Positions 1-7,895 of a stretch of 56,360 nucleotides of DNA are shown one piece after another. Source of the DNA: Beijerinckiaceae bacterium (GTDB lineage Bacteria > Pseudomonadota > Alphaproteobacteria > Rhizobiales > Beijerinckiaceae); NCBI GenBank assembly GCA_030684835.1, contig JAUXWZ010000165.1:1-56360 (forward strand), read 5' to 3'. Under the pieces are notes generated by a model. That model did no database searches. It was given only the letters and a program-made list of their open reading frames with translations, and was not told the origin of the DNA. The translations under genes and the position numbers were made by a program. Each line of letters begins with the position of its first letter. The first letter of the stretch is position 1.

Positions 1-497
1 TTCTTGATCACGCGCTCGCGCTTCAAGCGCGAGATGTGATCAATGAAGAGAACGCCATTCAGATGGTCGATCTCGTGTTGCAGGCACGTCGCCATAATTC
101 CGTCAGCGTCCATTTCCTGCATGGCGCCGAGACGATCAAGGTAGCGCACACGAACGCGCTCCGGGCGTTCAACTTCAGCGTAGTAATCTGGAATGGAAAG
201 GCAGCCTTCCTCGTACACAGACAATTCCTCAGAGGCCTTCACGACCTCCGGATTGACGAGGAAAATCGGCTCTTTGACGTCCTCTTCCTCTTCGCCCTCG
301 CGCTTGGCGACGTCGATCACAACAACGCGCTTGGGGACGCCAACCTGAATGGCGGCGAGGCCGATCCCAGGCGCATCGTACATCGTCTCGAGCATGTCAT
401 CGAGGAGCCCGCGAATATCGTCGTCGACGCCTGAAACCGGCGCCGAGGTGAGACGAAGACGCGTATCAGGAAGAATGAGTATGGGGCGAAGAGACAT
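1..497 (-). CDS. def: Peptide deformylase, 3' end cut by the window edge
   Basis: Removes the formyl group from the N-terminal methionine of new proteins in the cytoplasm, using a metal ion. The minus-strand reading from the ATG at 497 gives 165 residues and runs off the window with no stop. All three family motifs are visible: [10 protein letters not shown] (about residues 45-54), EEGCLSIP with the metal-binding Cys, and HEIDHLNG with the two metal His and catalytic Glu. An acidic insert ([10 protein letters not shown]) lies between the first two motifs, as in many alphaproteobacterial deformylases. The Shine-Dalgarno sequence is weak. In this group def is usually followed by fmt, which would lie outside the window; that is inference. 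Confidence 0.96.
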   Translation of the reverse strand, partial: MSLRPILILPDTRLRLTSAPVSGVDDDIRGLLDDMLETMYDAPGIGLAAIQVGVPKRVVVIDVAKREGEEEEDVKEPIFLVNPEVVKASEELSVYEEGCLSIPDYYAEVERPERVRVRYLDRLGAMQEMDADGIMATCLQHEIDHLNGVLFIDHISRLKRERVIK

Positions 498-530
498 GGC
501 TATCAGTATCAGTGCAGACAGAATGAAAAG

Positions 531-558
531 ACCCGCCTGACATAGCCAGACGGGCTTT
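531..558 (-). terminator. Intrinsic terminator behind the 589-993 gene, possibly bidirectional
   Basis: An imperfect hairpin pairs 532-539 (CCCGCCTG) with 547-554 (CAGACGGG), with one mismatch and a 7-nt loop. Read on the minus strand it is followed by CTTTTC, and on the plus strand by CTTTGA. It lies between the stop of the hypothetical gene and the start of def, so it should separate the two transcripts. Confidence 0.6.
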
Positions 559-588
559 GATAATCAATGGATCGCGCTATGCGGCTGT

Positions 589-993
589 TCAGCCGGTGGG
601 GCTACGCGTGAGATCGAACGTGCGGACGCGTGGCGAAAGCTGAATCCGGGGGCGCGTGCGCTCGACGACAACAGCCTGGCGTGCGCGGTCCGCGCTCACG
701 GGTGTGCGCGTGCGGGCGCGCTCAACAATCACGGCGCGCTCCGAACCGCGGCGATCAGCGACGACGCGCGTTTCGACCAGTTTGGCTTCTTCGGCAGCGC
801 GCAGCACCTGGGGACGAACTTCGTCGACGGCCACGCCCATGAAGCCAGCGGCGATCTCGACCTGCGCATCAATTTCGTCGGCAAGGCCCTGCGCCGCGAT
901 GATGGCTTCCTCGATCGTCGGCGGGCACTTCTTGATCCTGATCGGCGGCAGGGTCTTCGGGTCAACAACCCGCTTCTTCTGAACGCTCTTCAT
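589..993 (-). CDS. Conserved-looking hypothetical protein with an arginine-rich tail
   Basis: I do not recognise this 134-residue protein. The start at 993 is chosen because an AAGGAAGG ribosome-binding site lies about 9 nt upstream; a longer reading back to 1092 has no such support. Residues 1-20 are basic (MKSVQKKRVV). Residues about 20-65 look like a folded helical domain (CPPTIEEAIIAAQGLADEID and following). The last 60 residues are rich in Arg, Val and Glu and contain two similar blocks, AVIVERARTR and AVVVERTRPR. There is no signal peptide or membrane segment, so it is probably cytoplasmic. The basic tail suggests nucleic-acid or partner binding, but that is inference. It is followed by a terminator, so it appears to be monocistronic. 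Confidence 0.75.
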   Translation of the reverse strand: MKSVQKKRVVDPKTLPPIRIKKCPPTIEEAIIAAQGLADEIDAQVEIAAGFMGVAVDEVRPQVLRAAEEAKLVETRVVADRRGSERAVIVERARTRTPVSADRARQAVVVERTRPRIQLSPRVRTFDLTRSPTG

Positions 994-1213
994 GACGAAA
1001 ACTTCCTTCCTTAATTCCGGGGCAGAATGCCCTAATTCTTGCAATGCAGCAAGCAAAATTGTGCATCGCACAAAAAAGCACCTTGCTGCCAACGATTCGC
1101 ATCTGACGTCTACTTATGAGCCGGCAACGCCTTTAGCCAGTACCGAAGCCAAAAAGGTTATTTGCTCCGCTATAGCTATGACGCAGGTCACAAAAGATCA
1201 TTAAATTTTTGGA

Positions 1214-1819
1214 TCAGAATGGAGTCCGCTGCCGTAATGCGGCGGAAAGCGTTCCTTCATCCAGATAGTCAAGCTCGCCTCCCACGGGCACCCCGTGCGC
1301 CAGACGCGTGACGCGGACACCGAAATGAGCAATCATGTCGGTGACGTAGTGGGCGGTGGTCTGACCGTCCACGGTCGCATTGACGGCCAAAATTACTTCC
1401 TCGACGCCCCCGGCGGCGAGCCGTTGGGTCAGCGCCTCAATGTTCAGGTCTTGAGGACCCACACCGTCGAGAGGCGAGAGAGCGCCGCCAAGCACATGAT
1501 AGAGCGCACGGGTGGCGCCCGCTCGCTCCAGCGCCCACAAATCCGAAACTGTCTCGACAACAACGATCGTCGTCTGGTCCCGGCGCGGGTCGGCGCAGAT
1601 GGTGCACGGATTGCTGGTGTCCACATTACCGCAAGCCGAGCAACTGACGATCCGGTCACGCACTGTATGCATGGCGTCGGCGAGCGGGCCCAACAGCTCC
1701 TCACGCTTGCGGATGAGATGAAGCGCCGCCCGCCGCGCGGACCGTGGCCCAAGGCCGGGCATTCGCGCGAGCAGCTGGATCAGCCGCTCGATTTCTGGTC
1801 CGGCGACGCGCTCGGCCAT
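1214..1819 (-). CDS. recR: Recombination mediator protein RecR
   Basis: RecR acts with RecF and RecO to load RecA on gapped DNA. The 201-residue length is standard. An N-terminal helix-hairpin-helix ([11 protein letters not shown], about 20-30) precedes a four-cysteine zinc finger (Cys60, 63, 72, 75), then a TOPRIM domain (about 83-175) that starts with TTIVVVE, and a C-terminal stretch containing [12 protein letters not shown]. It is the last gene of an apparent dnaX-ybaB-recR operon, 31 bp behind ybaB. This order is widespread in bacteria. recF lies about 21 kb away in the same window. Confidence 0.97.
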   Translation of the reverse strand: MAERVAGPEIERLIQLLARMPGLGPRSARRAALHLIRKREELLGPLADAMHTVRDRIVSCSACGNVDTSNPCTICADPRRDQTTIVVVETVSDLWALERAGATRALYHVLGGALSPLDGVGPQDLNIEALTQRLAAGGVEEVILAVNATVDGQTTAHYVTDMIAHFGVRVTRLAHGVPVGGELDYLDEGTLSAALRQRTPF

Positions 1820-1850
1820 GATTTTACCGATGAATCCCGAGGTCTGGGGG

Positions 1851-2174
1851 TCAGAAGGGCAGTTTCATCCCCGGCGGCAAAGGCAGGCCCGCGGTGACGG
1901 ACTTCATCTTTTCTTCCATCACGTGTTCGGCCTTTTTGCGCGCATCTTCATGAGCGGCCATGATCAGGTCTTCGAGAATTTCACCCTCGCCCGGCGTCAC
2001 CAGCGACGGGTCGATCGCGACGCTTTTCATGGCGCCCTTCACTGTCAGCGTGATGCGGACCATTCCGCCACCGGATTGGCCCTCGACTTCGAGACGCTCC
2101 ATCTCGGCCTGCGCATCTTGCATGCGCGCCTGCATGGCCTGCGCCTGCTTCATCAATCCCATGATATCTTTCAT
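1851..2174 (-). CDS. ybaB: YbaB/EbfC family nucleoid-associated protein
   Basis: A 107-residue dimeric DNA-binding protein of the YbaB/EbfC family. The N-terminal Met-rich helix ([20 protein letters not shown]) is typical, followed by the family's GxGxVxITLT-like strand ([20 protein letters not shown]) and a C-terminal helix rich in Met, Lys and Glu. The family binds DNA and is linked to nucleoid organisation or gene regulation. It sits 22 bp behind dnaX and 31 bp ahead of recR on the same strand, the conserved order, so all three are probably co-transcribed. Confidence 0.95.
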   Translation of the reverse strand: MKDIMGLMKQAQAMQARMQDAQAEMERLEVEGQSGGGMVRITLTVKGAMKSVAIDPSLVTPGEGEILEDLIMAAHEDARKKAEHVMEEKMKSVTAGLPLPPGMKLPF

Positions 2175-2196
2175 GACTTAGGTCCCGTGGTTCAAG

Positions 2197-4059
2197 TCAG
2201 AGATCGTCGTCATCCTCGACCTGGTCAATATAGGCCACTTCATCCCCGGCATAGGGGCCGCCGGCTGTTACCGGCTCCGGCGTTTCTGGCGCGAGCGAGC
2301 GCACCGCTACAATTTCGGAGCCGGGAAACTGCTCAAGCACGCTTTTGACGAGAGGATCGGCACGGACGCCGATGGCGCGTTCGCGCTCACGGGCGTCGCT
2401 CGTCTCGCGCAGCGTGGGCGCGCCGTCGGAGGATGAAATCGCCACCATCCAACGTTCGCCCGTCCACTCTTGCAAACGGCGCATCAGATTTGCGGCCAGC
2501 TGCGGCGAACCGCCGGAGGCCAGAGCGAACTCGATCATGCCCCTTTCAAAGCGAACAAGACGCACATCGCGCTCGAGGGCCATCTTGAGCTGAATGTCGC
2601 GATTGGCCTGCGCCAGCGCAACAAGGTCTTCAAAGCGGGCGAGTTGAACGCGCGGCGCAGTGGAGGCGACCGTCCGAGCCTGGATTTCCGGCATGCGAGC
2701 CTGCGCTGCCGGAGCTGACTGCACCCGCATCGCTGATGCGCCGCCTCCCCCACCGGACTGCGGCTGGGGCTGCGAAGGTGGCCGCGTCTCCCCGCCGCCG
2801 CCGTTCGAGAGCCGCCGAATGACCTCGTCCGGGGAGGGCAGATCAGCCGCATAGGCGATGCGGACGAGCACCATATCGGCAGACGCCAGAGGCCGCGCCG
2901 AATCACGCAATTCAGACATGCCTTTGGTGAGAATCTGCCAAGCGCGCGTCAGCGTTGCGACATTCAGCGTTCCCGCAAATTGGCGCCCGCGCTCGGCTTC
3001 GTCCTGCGTGATCGAGGCGTCCAGACGCGTGTCGGGCGCAATCTTCAGCATAGTGACAAAATGCACGAACTCGGCGAGGTCGGAGAGCACGAGTCCGGGG
3101 TCGGCGCCCTGATCGTATTGCTCCTTCATCAGCGTGACAGCCGACGCAACGTCGCCGCGCATGATGGATTCGAACAGATCGATGATGCGGGATCGGTCGG
3201 CGACGCCGAGCATGTCACGCACGGCAGCTTCGGAAATGGCGTCCTCACCCGCAGCAGAGCCATGCGCGATGGCCTGATCTGTCAGTGAAAGGGCATCGCG
3301 CACCGAACCTTCCGCAGCGCGCGCAATGAGCGCCAGCGCCTTGTCGCTGATCTTCACGCCTTCGCGATCGCAGATCGATGAGAGGTGAGAGATCATTAAA
3401 TCCGCATCAATGCGACGCAGATCAAACCTTTGGCAGCGCGAGCGCACGGTGACGGGGACTTTCTCAATCTCCGTCGTCGCGAAAAGGAACTTCACATGCT
3501 CGGGCGGCTCTTCAAGCGTCTTCAACAGGCCATTGAAGGCCTGCTTCGAAAGCATGTGGACTTCGTCGATGATGAAGACCTTGTAACGGGCCATAACGGG
3601 CTTGTAGCGCGAGCTTTCGATAATCTCGCGCACATCATCGATGCCGGTGTTCGATGCTGCGTCCATCTCGATGACGTCGACATGGCGTGATTCGATGATC
3701 GCCGGGCAATGAACGCCCGGCGCCAGCATGTCGATGGTGGGGCGCACGATCGCCGGGGCGTCACCGCGCGCCGGCATTTCGTAATTGAATGCGCGGGCCA
3801 AAATACGAGCGGTCGTCGTCTTGCCCACGCCTCGCACGCCGGTGAGAATATAGGCCTGATGGATGCGATCCAGGTCGAACGCATTTCGCAGCGTTCGCAC
3901 CATCGCGTCCTGACCGATCAGGTCATCGAACGTAGACGGACGGTATTTGCGGGCGAGAACACGATAGGCGGCCGTTTTCCGACCGGACGCGGCGCCGAGG
4001 TCGAAGCCGCCCTGATCGGGCTCCGCCGGCTTCTGATCTGGCTCGCGCGGCTCGTTCAT
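2197..4059 (-). CDS. dnaX: DNA polymerase III subunits gamma/tau
   Basis: The clamp-loader motor that opens the DnaN ring and couples the replisome. It has 620 residues. The AAA+ module is at about 30-370: Walker A GVRGVGKT (74-81), Walker B with DEVH (165-168), and the sensor SRCQRFDLRR. A Pro/Gly/Gln-rich linker near 425-465 leads to a tau-like C-terminal domain ending in an acidic tail (YIDQVEDDDDL). In Escherichia coli a zinc finger with four Cys follows the first ATPase helix. Here that segment (about 88-120) keeps only one Cys (Cys118), which I recall as common in alphaproteobacteria. No frameshift product was sought. ybaB and recR follow. Confidence 0.97.
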   Translation of the reverse strand: MNEPREPDQKPAEPDQGGFDLGAASGRKTAAYRVLARKYRPSTFDDLIGQDAMVRTLRNAFDLDRIHQAYILTGVRGVGKTTTARILARAFNYEMPARGDAPAIVRPTIDMLAPGVHCPAIIESRHVDVIEMDAASNTGIDDVREIIESSRYKPVMARYKVFIIDEVHMLSKQAFNGLLKTLEEPPEHVKFLFATTEIEKVPVTVRSRCQRFDLRRIDADLMISHLSSICDREGVKISDKALALIARAAEGSVRDALSLTDQAIAHGSAAGEDAISEAAVRDMLGVADRSRIIDLFESIMRGDVASAVTLMKEQYDQGADPGLVLSDLAEFVHFVTMLKIAPDTRLDASITQDEAERGRQFAGTLNVATLTRAWQILTKGMSELRDSARPLASADMVLVRIAYAADLPSPDEVIRRLSNGGGGETRPPSQPQPQSGGGGGASAMRVQSAPAAQARMPEIQARTVASTAPRVQLARFEDLVALAQANRDIQLKMALERDVRLVRFERGMIEFALASGGSPQLAANLMRRLQEWTGERWMVAISSSDGAPTLRETSDARERERAIGVRADPLVKSVLEQFPGSEIVAVRSLAPETPEPVTAGGPYAGDEVAYIDQVEDDDDL

Positions 4060-4152
4060 CCGATCTTCCGAGGGTGTGGCCGCGCGTCCTGCACATCGCG
4101 CTGGCGTTCGCGCCCTGCTTGAGCGCCGACGTTGGCGGTCGATCGGGCCGCG

Positions 4153-4257
4153 TAGGGTGGGAGGCTGGACGATAACCCGCCCATTCTCGTTAGGGCTGCT
4201 TCCTTCCGGACCTGACCCATTTGGCGAGTGGAACGTCCAACGCCAACCTCCCGCGAC
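4153..4257 (-). ncRNA. ffs: Signal recognition particle RNA, small bacterial type
   Basis: Read on the minus strand, the hallmark apical region GGTCAGGTCCGGAAGGAAGC is intact, including the GGAA tetraloop and the asymmetric loop bound by Ffh. The ends pair as a long hairpin: GGGAGGTTGG (4252 downward) with CCAGCCTCCC (ending at about 4159). The length of about 100 nt matches 4.5S-type RNAs without an Alu domain. It lies just upstream of dnaX on the same strand and divergent from nudC, a usual place for it in this class. The exact ends are estimated from the pairing and could shift by several bases. Confidence 0.93.
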
Positions 4258-4362
4258 TTATTTGGCAGCAGCCCGGCCCTTTCGCAAGCGCCGCCCACAT
4301 AATTTCCTCCAGATCTTTATTCGCCAGTGGCGCATTCGCGCATAGGCGCCTTATGTTTGATC

Positions 4363-5358
4363 ATGCTCAAGCACCGCCCCGAACCGTCAGCGCTAACCGG
4401 ATATGCGCTCAATCCCCTTGATCGCTTCTCGGCGAAGCGAGACGACCCCGCCTTCCTTGCTGCCCTTGCGCAGGCGCCGGAGACGCTCTGGTACGTCATC
4501 GGCAAGGACCGGCCGGCGCTCAAGATAACCGAATCGGGCCCACAGGCCCTGTTCACCGGCGAAGAGGTCGCGGCGCTGGGCCGCATCCGCGAATCTGTCC
4601 TTCTGGGCCGCGATGACACGCACACCTATTTTGCCGGACTGCTCGACGACGGCGTAATCGTGACGCGCGAAGCCGCCGACGAGGGCGCGTTCGTTGAAAC
4701 AAACCAGCTGGTGATACCCGGGCGACCGGATATTTTGCTGAAAGATCTGCGCGCGATCATCATGGAAAGCTCACTCCCGGCGCACCAGATTGGCGCGTTG
4801 GGCCACGCCAAGAGCCTCTTGAGCTGGCACGCCCGCCACCGGTTTTGCAGCATGTGCGGCGCGCGCACGGAACTCGCGTCGGGAGGTTATCGCCGGGACT
4901 GCAAGGCCTGCGGCGCGCAGCATTTCCCCCGCACCGATCCGGTTGTGATCATGCTGGCCGTGCGGGGCGAAGATTGTCTGCTCGGCCGCCAACCCCGGTT
5001 CAACAAGGGGATGTATTCCGCGCTCGCCGGCTTTCTCGAGCCTGGCGAGACGATTGAAAGCGCGGTCCGGCGAGAAATTCTCGAGGAATCCGCCATCAAG
5101 GTGGACCGGGTCGCCTACCACGCGTCTCAGCCGTGGCCGTTTCCGTCATCAATCATGATCGGGTGCATCGCAGAGGCCGTGTCCAGCCAGATCGAAATTG
5201 ACCGGACCGAACTTGAGGACTGCCGCTGGTTTTCACGGACGGAGGTCGAAACGATGTTTGCGCGCACGCACTCTGCGGGATTTCTCGCGCCAAACCCTGC
5301 CGCCATCGCCCATCATCTGCTGTACGCGTGGATGCGGCGCGAGACGCCGCAATTCTAG
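4363..5358 (+). CDS. nudC: NADH pyrophosphatase (Nudix hydrolase, NudC family)
   Basis: Hydrolyses NADH to NMNH and AMP, and in this family also removes NAD caps from RNA. From the ATG at 4363 the protein has 331 residues. A zinc site (Cys162, 165, 180, 183) precedes the Nudix box at about 223-245 (GFLEPGETIESAV, then RREILEES), and SQPWPFPSS (255-263) is the NADH-specific signature. The box ends in Ala where Gly is usual (EESAI against EESGI). A GTG at 4327 would add 12 residues; neither start has a good Shine-Dalgarno. It is divergent from the SRP RNA, and its TAG stop overlaps the stop of pheA in a CTAG. Confidence 0.95.
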   Translation: MLKHRPEPSALTGYALNPLDRFSAKRDDPAFLAALAQAPETLWYVIGKDRPALKITESGPQALFTGEEVAALGRIRESVLLGRDDTHTYFAGLLDDGVIVTREAADEGAFVETNQLVIPGRPDILLKDLRAIIMESSLPAHQIGALGHAKSLLSWHARHRFCSMCGARTELASGGYRRDCKACGAQHFPRTDPVVIMLAVRGEDCLLGRQPRFNKGMYSALAGFLEPGETIESAVRREILEESAIKVDRVAYHASQPWPFPSSIMIGCIAEAVSSQIEIDRTELEDCRWFSRTEVETMFARTHSAGFLAPNPAAIAHHLLYAWMRRETPQF

Positions 5359-6236
5359 GCTGAGGGATTTTCCAGCGGTTCGGCCACGAACGTGCGCCGA
5401 AACGGGTGCGCGGGATAGACGCCAAGAATACGCACCTCGCGCGAAAAGAATGCGAGTTCCTCCAAAGCGCGCGCCAGCGACGGATCGCTCGGGTGACCCT
5501 CGACGTCAGCAAGAAACATGGTGGCGGAAAACTCGCCTTCGACCATGTAGCTTTCGAGCTTCGTCATGTTGACGCCGTTCGTTGCGAACCCGCCCAGCGC
5601 CTTGTAGAGTGCTGCCGGCACGTTGCGCACACGGAAGACAAAGGTCGTGATCGTCGGGCCGTTGTTGGGTTTCGCCCGTTCTGAGCTGCGCGAGAGCACG
5701 ATAAAGCGAGTCGTGTTGTGCTTCTCATCCTCGACATCGCTCATAAGAACATTGAGTCCGTAGATCTCTGCGGCAAGCGCAGGCGCGAACGCCGCTTTCG
5801 TGAGATCGCCCCATTGCGAGACCTCGCGCGCGGCGCCAGCCGTGTCCCCCGCGGTCACCGGCGTAAGACCAAGCTGGCGGATAATCTTGCGGCACTGACC
5901 CAGCGCGTGAATGTGGCTGTACACCGTCTTGATGGTTGCGAGCGTTGCGCCCTTGAGAGCCATCAGCTGGAAATGGATCGGCAGGAAGAACTCGCCGATG
6001 ATATGCAGGCCTGAACCCGGCAGGAAGTGATGGATGTCCGCCACGCGTCCCGCGATCGAGTTTTCGATCGGAATCATGCCAAGGTCGGCGGCGCCTTCTG
6101 TGATCGCGGCAAACGCATCCTCGAACGTTGCGCAAGCAAGCGGCTCCAGGTCCGGGAAAACCTCACGGCAGGCTATGTGCGAATTTGCGCCAGCCTCGCC
6201 CTGATAGGCGATAAGTCGCTTGCCTGCACTGGACAT
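5355..6236 (-). CDS. pheA: Prephenate dehydratase
   Basis: Converts prephenate to phenylpyruvate in phenylalanine synthesis. It is monofunctional, with 293 residues and no chorismate mutase domain. The catalytic prephenate dehydratase domain covers about 8-185, with IPIENS (55-60) and the key NTTRF motif (174-178). A C-terminal ACT regulatory domain follows, carrying the effector-site sequence MTKLESYM in place of the common TKIESRP. It lies 41 bp behind kdsB on the same strand, so the two are probably an operon. Its stop overlaps that of nudC by four bases. Confidence 0.96.
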   Translation of the reverse strand: MSSAGKRLIAYQGEAGANSHIACREVFPDLEPLACATFEDAFAAITEGAADLGMIPIENSIAGRVADIHHFLPGSGLHIIGEFFLPIHFQLMALKGATLATIKTVYSHIHALGQCRKIIRQLGLTPVTAGDTAGAAREVSQWGDLTKAAFAPALAAEIYGLNVLMSDVEDEKHNTTRFIVLSRSSERAKPNNGPTITTFVFRVRNVPAALYKALGGFATNGVNMTKLESYMVEGEFSATMFLADVEGHPSDPSLARALEELAFFSREVRILGVYPAHPFRRTFVAEPLENPSA

Positions 6237-6277
6237 AAGTCACTCCACCGCCGCGTGAAGCGGCTTCGTCATCGCGC

Positions 6278-7030
6278 TCACGCGCCCGGTTTGCCGCCCA
6301 ACAGAGCGGCGCGCGCGCGTTCCAAGTCATGGGGCGTATCGACGCCGAGCGGCACGGTGTCAACAAGCATAACGTCGATGCGCATGCCCGCCTCCAGCGC
6401 GCGCAGCTGTTCCAGCCGTTCGCGCAGCTCAAGGGGCGAGGGCTTCAGACCGACGAAACGCGCCAGTGCGGCGCGGCGATAGGCGTACAGCCCGATGTGG
6501 TGAAACAGCGGTCCGTCGCCCCACGGCGCCGTCGCCCGTGTGAAATACAGCGCCCGAAGTCGGCCCGGCGAAAGCTCGGAGCCCACCACTTTTACAACAT
6601 TGGGGTCGTTGCGCTCCTCGTCACGGCGGATGACGCTGGCCAAAGTCGCGATGTCTACGGCCGGGTCCGCCAGAGGCGTAAGCGCGGCGCGCACCGTTTC
6701 AGGATCAATCGTCGGCAGATCACCCTGGACATTAACGATCACATCGTGGCTGCCGTCAGGGTCGATGCGGCAAAGCGCCTCAAAAATGCGATCGGACCCC
6801 GATGGGTGCTCCGGGTTGGTCAGGACGGCGCGGCCGCCGGCGCTTGTTACAGCCTCGACGATCTCCGCCGAATCGGCGGCGACGACAACCTCGCCGACCG
6901 CCGCTTCGCGGGCCCGGCGCCAGACCTGGACGATCATGGGCGCGCCAGCAATATCCGCCAGAGGCTTGCGCGGCAGCCGCGTCGAGGCAAGACGTGCAGG
7001 GATGAGGACCAAGGGGTTCAAAGCGTCCAT
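6278..7030 (-). CDS. kdsB: 3-deoxy-manno-octulosonate cytidylyltransferase
   Basis: Activates Kdo as CMP-Kdo for lipid A-core assembly, so the organism makes lipopolysaccharide. Visible features are the nucleotide-binding start [15 protein letters not shown] (near residue 9), the substrate loop [11 protein letters not shown], the metal Asp in VNVQGD, and a C-terminal [15 protein letters not shown]. From the ATG at 7030 it has 250 residues, the normal length. An in-frame ATG at 7057 would add nine residues without a better ribosome-binding site. pheA follows on the same strand, and cycM is divergent. Confidence 0.96.
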   Translation of the reverse strand: MDALNPLVLIPARLASTRLPRKPLADIAGAPMIVQVWRRAREAAVGEVVVAADSAEIVEAVTSAGGRAVLTNPEHPSGSDRIFEALCRIDPDGSHDVIVNVQGDLPTIDPETVRAALTPLADPAVDIATLASVIRRDEERNDPNVVKVVGSELSPGRLRALYFTRATAPWGDGPLFHHIGLYAYRRAALARFVGLKPSPLELRERLEQLRALEAGMRIDVMLVDTVPLGVDTPHDLERARAALLGGKPGA

Positions 7031-7206
7031 CCAGTGAAGACCGCCCATAGGCGGCAAAAGGTAGCAAGGCGCGGGCGGTTATTACGTGTTGCCAAGCAGG
7101 GCGCAATCCCTGTATCCAACGCGGCGACCTGCCGCGCCTGCGGCCGTGCGCTTCTGCGCCGGGCACAACTGCGGCTCGCTGGGGACCAGGGCGGAGCCTT
7201 GAAGAC

Positions 7207-7758
7207 ATGATAGATTCGTACGAATTCAACAAAATCATGGGCGCTGTGCTCGGCACTCTGCTCTTTTTGATGTTCCTCGGCATTTTCTCCAGCGCGATTT
7301 ATCACGCGCCCAAGCCTAAAGTGGCGGGTTATGCGCTGCCAGAAGCGGCATCCACAACTGCGGCAGCCCCCGTAGCTGTCCAGCTTGCCTCCGCCGCGGA
7401 GATCCTGGCCAGCGCTGACGCTGGTCGTGGCGCCGCCGCCGCCAAGCAGGCTTGTGGCGCCTGCCACGCCTTCGAGGAAGGCGCCGCATCGAAGATTGGC
7501 CCTACCCTCGGGGGCCTTATTGGCCGGACGATCGCCGGCGTCGCTGGCTTTTCCTATTCACCGTCCCTCGTCGAGCGCGCAAAAACCGATAAGGTTTGGG
7601 ATTACGACAATTTGAACGCGTTCCTTCACAACCCCAGAGGCTATGCGAGCAATACGAAGATGGCTTACGCCGGCGACAAGAACGACAGCCGTCGCGGCGA
7701 CATTATCGCCTATCTTCGCTCCATCTCACCCCAGGCGCCGCCGGCGCCGGCGCCCTGA
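7207..7758 (+). CDS. cycM: Membrane-anchored cytochrome c (CycM type)
   Basis: An electron carrier tied to the inner membrane that passes electrons towards a terminal oxidase. It has 183 residues. An uncleaved membrane segment near 10-31 (GAVLGTLLFLMFLGIFSSAI) is followed by an Ala-rich linker to about 70. A class I cytochrome c domain follows with the haem motif CGACH and the distal Met in NTKMAYAG. The C-terminus is a short Pro/Ala tail. It lies divergent from kdsB-pheA, the usual neighbourhood in Hyphomicrobiales, and a strong terminator follows 23 bp after the stop. Confidence 0.93.
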   Translation: MIDSYEFNKIMGAVLGTLLFLMFLGIFSSAIYHAPKPKVAGYALPEAASTTAAAPVAVQLASAAEILASADAGRGAAAAKQACGACHAFEEGAASKIGPTLGGLIGRTIAGVAGFSYSPSLVERAKTDKVWDYDNLNAFLHNPRGYASNTKMAYAGDKNDSRRGDIIAYLRSISPQAPPAPAP

Positions 7759-7781
7759 GCCAGCACCAGTCTGCGCCTTCT

Positions 7782-7812
7782 AAAGCCGGCCTTTGGGCCG
7801 GCTTTCTCATTT
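7782..7812 (+). terminator. Intrinsic terminator behind cycM
   Basis: A perfect 10-bp stem pairs 7782-7791 (AAAGCCGGCC) with 7796-7805 (GGCCGGCTTT) around a TTTG loop, followed by CTCATTTG. It separates cycM from the yej operon. Confidence 0.85.
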
Positions 7813-7895
7813 GTAACGCACCCGACTGGCAGGTAAGCCAAAAACCGACATAATTCGGGGCGAATCGTCTCATGTCCGTTGGGAGAAGCTCCGTC

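Noticed and set aside
36-434. Open frame of 132 codons on the plus strand at the window start
   Set aside because: Antisense to def, which carries all three deformylase motifs.
992-1204. Short plus-strand open frame in the gap upstream of the 589-993 gene
   Set aside because: No ribosome-binding site and no recognisable product; it overlaps the leader of the minus-strand gene.
2197-4059. Programmed frameshift in dnaX producing gamma
   Set aside because: No A-rich slippery stretch was noticed in the region after the ATPase domain; not examined exhaustively.
6329-7210. Open frame of 293 codons on the plus strand
   Set aside because: It lies antisense to kdsB, which has clear family motifs, and its translation is Arg-rich with no recognisable domain.
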